A stretch of 49,014 bases of DNA, from NCBI GenBank assembly GCA_963591995.1, contig CAVAUJ010000013.1, forward strand, positions 1-49,014. The letters run 5' to 3'. Of this stretch, positions 48,954 through 49,014 are shown piece by piece; within the stretch, counting starts at the first letter, position 1; each line of letters begins with the position of its first letter. The notes under the pieces were generated by a model, which saw nothing but the letters and a program-made list of their open reading frames with translations, was not told where the DNA came from and did not search any database. Both the position numbers and the translations under genes were made by a program. Origin of the DNA: CAG-791 sp963591995 (GTDB lineage Bacteria; Bacillota; Clostridia; Lachnospirales; Lachnospiraceae).

Positions 48954-49014
48954 TCACCAGCGCAGCCTCACCTCCCCGCACAGTCCGATGCGGTTGTGCG
49001 GCTCCCAATCCTCC
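48954..49014 (-). CDS. Possible 3' end of a gene entering from outside
   Basis: On the minus strand, 19 codons end at a TGA at 48954: EDWEPHNRIGLCGEVRLRW. The composition looks like real coding sequence and it ends 35 bases before the structured element, as rsmI does at the other end. Too short to identify the family. Confidence 0.35.
   Translation of the reverse strand, partial: EDWEPHNRIGLCGEVRLRW

Noticed and set aside
48727..49008. 93-codon minus-strand frame across the structured element
   Set aside because: The frame is caused by the palindromic repeat; composition is not protein-like and it overlaps a real stop at 48954.

Overview
The window (about 49 kb, GC rich at roughly 58-60% by eye) looks like chromosomal DNA of an anaerobic low-complexity-envelope Firmicute, class Clostridia, most plausibly a Lachnospiraceae-type gut or oral commensal. 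Reasons: the gmk/holB/ricT/trmN6/rsmI block matches the conserved Bacillota order, there is a flavodiiron protein (anaerobe oxygen defence), a 450-residue Firmicute-type Pgi, AGGAGG ribosome sites throughout, a VanW-family protein, lipobox-type sugar-binding lipoprotein and sortase-assembled pili. The family placement is inference. No rRNA, tRNA, CRISPR array, insertion sequence or phage gene was seen.

Layout. 1-58 and 48778-48919 carry copies of the same palindromic, RNA-like element. 111-11869 (all minus) is housekeeping: pgi, pgeF/yfiH, a cytoplasmic GH13 glucosidase, flavodiiron protein, pyruvate kinase, guanylate-kinase-like gene, holB, ricT with a 200-residue charged repeat tail, trmN6, rsmI. 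12263-13975 (plus) is murG and a LOG-family gene. 14115-22057 (minus) is a sucrose-type sugar locus: LacI regulator, lipoprotein binding protein, two permeases, amylosucrase-like GH13, GH32 invertase; no transport ATPase is encoded, so a shared one is presumably used. 22233-26839 (plus) is mutS2 and a two-component system. 26987-31373 (minus) is a compact VanW / AIR-synthase-like / Lrp / aminotransferase operon.

31655-39041 (plus) is the most interesting stretch: a 63-residue orphan peptide with a double-glycine type leader, a strong 20-bp hairpin, then circularly permuted ATP-grasp, alpha-E, transglutaminase-like protease, two M14-type (succinylglutamate desuccinylase-like) genes of which the second has lost its zinc ligands, an ABC exporter and a GreA-family gene. 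The ATP-grasp/alpha-E/transglutaminase trio is a known predicted amidoligase system of unknown product; the peptide, the M14 pair and the exporter next to it suggest a peptide-modification and export pathway. That link is inference.

39122-41269 holds an alpha-galactosidase (minus) divergent from an ECF transporter S component (plus). 41238-47393 (minus) is a complete sortase-C pilus operon (VWA tip adhesin, backbone, sortase, small basal-type pilin) with a divergent LytTR regulator. A cyclophilin follows, then the right-hand copy of the structured element and the last codons of a gene that enters from outside.

A second, short dispersed repeat (core ATCGTTTGCAAA) occurs five times, mostly at 3' ends or between convergent genes, and once inside a pilin coding sequence.
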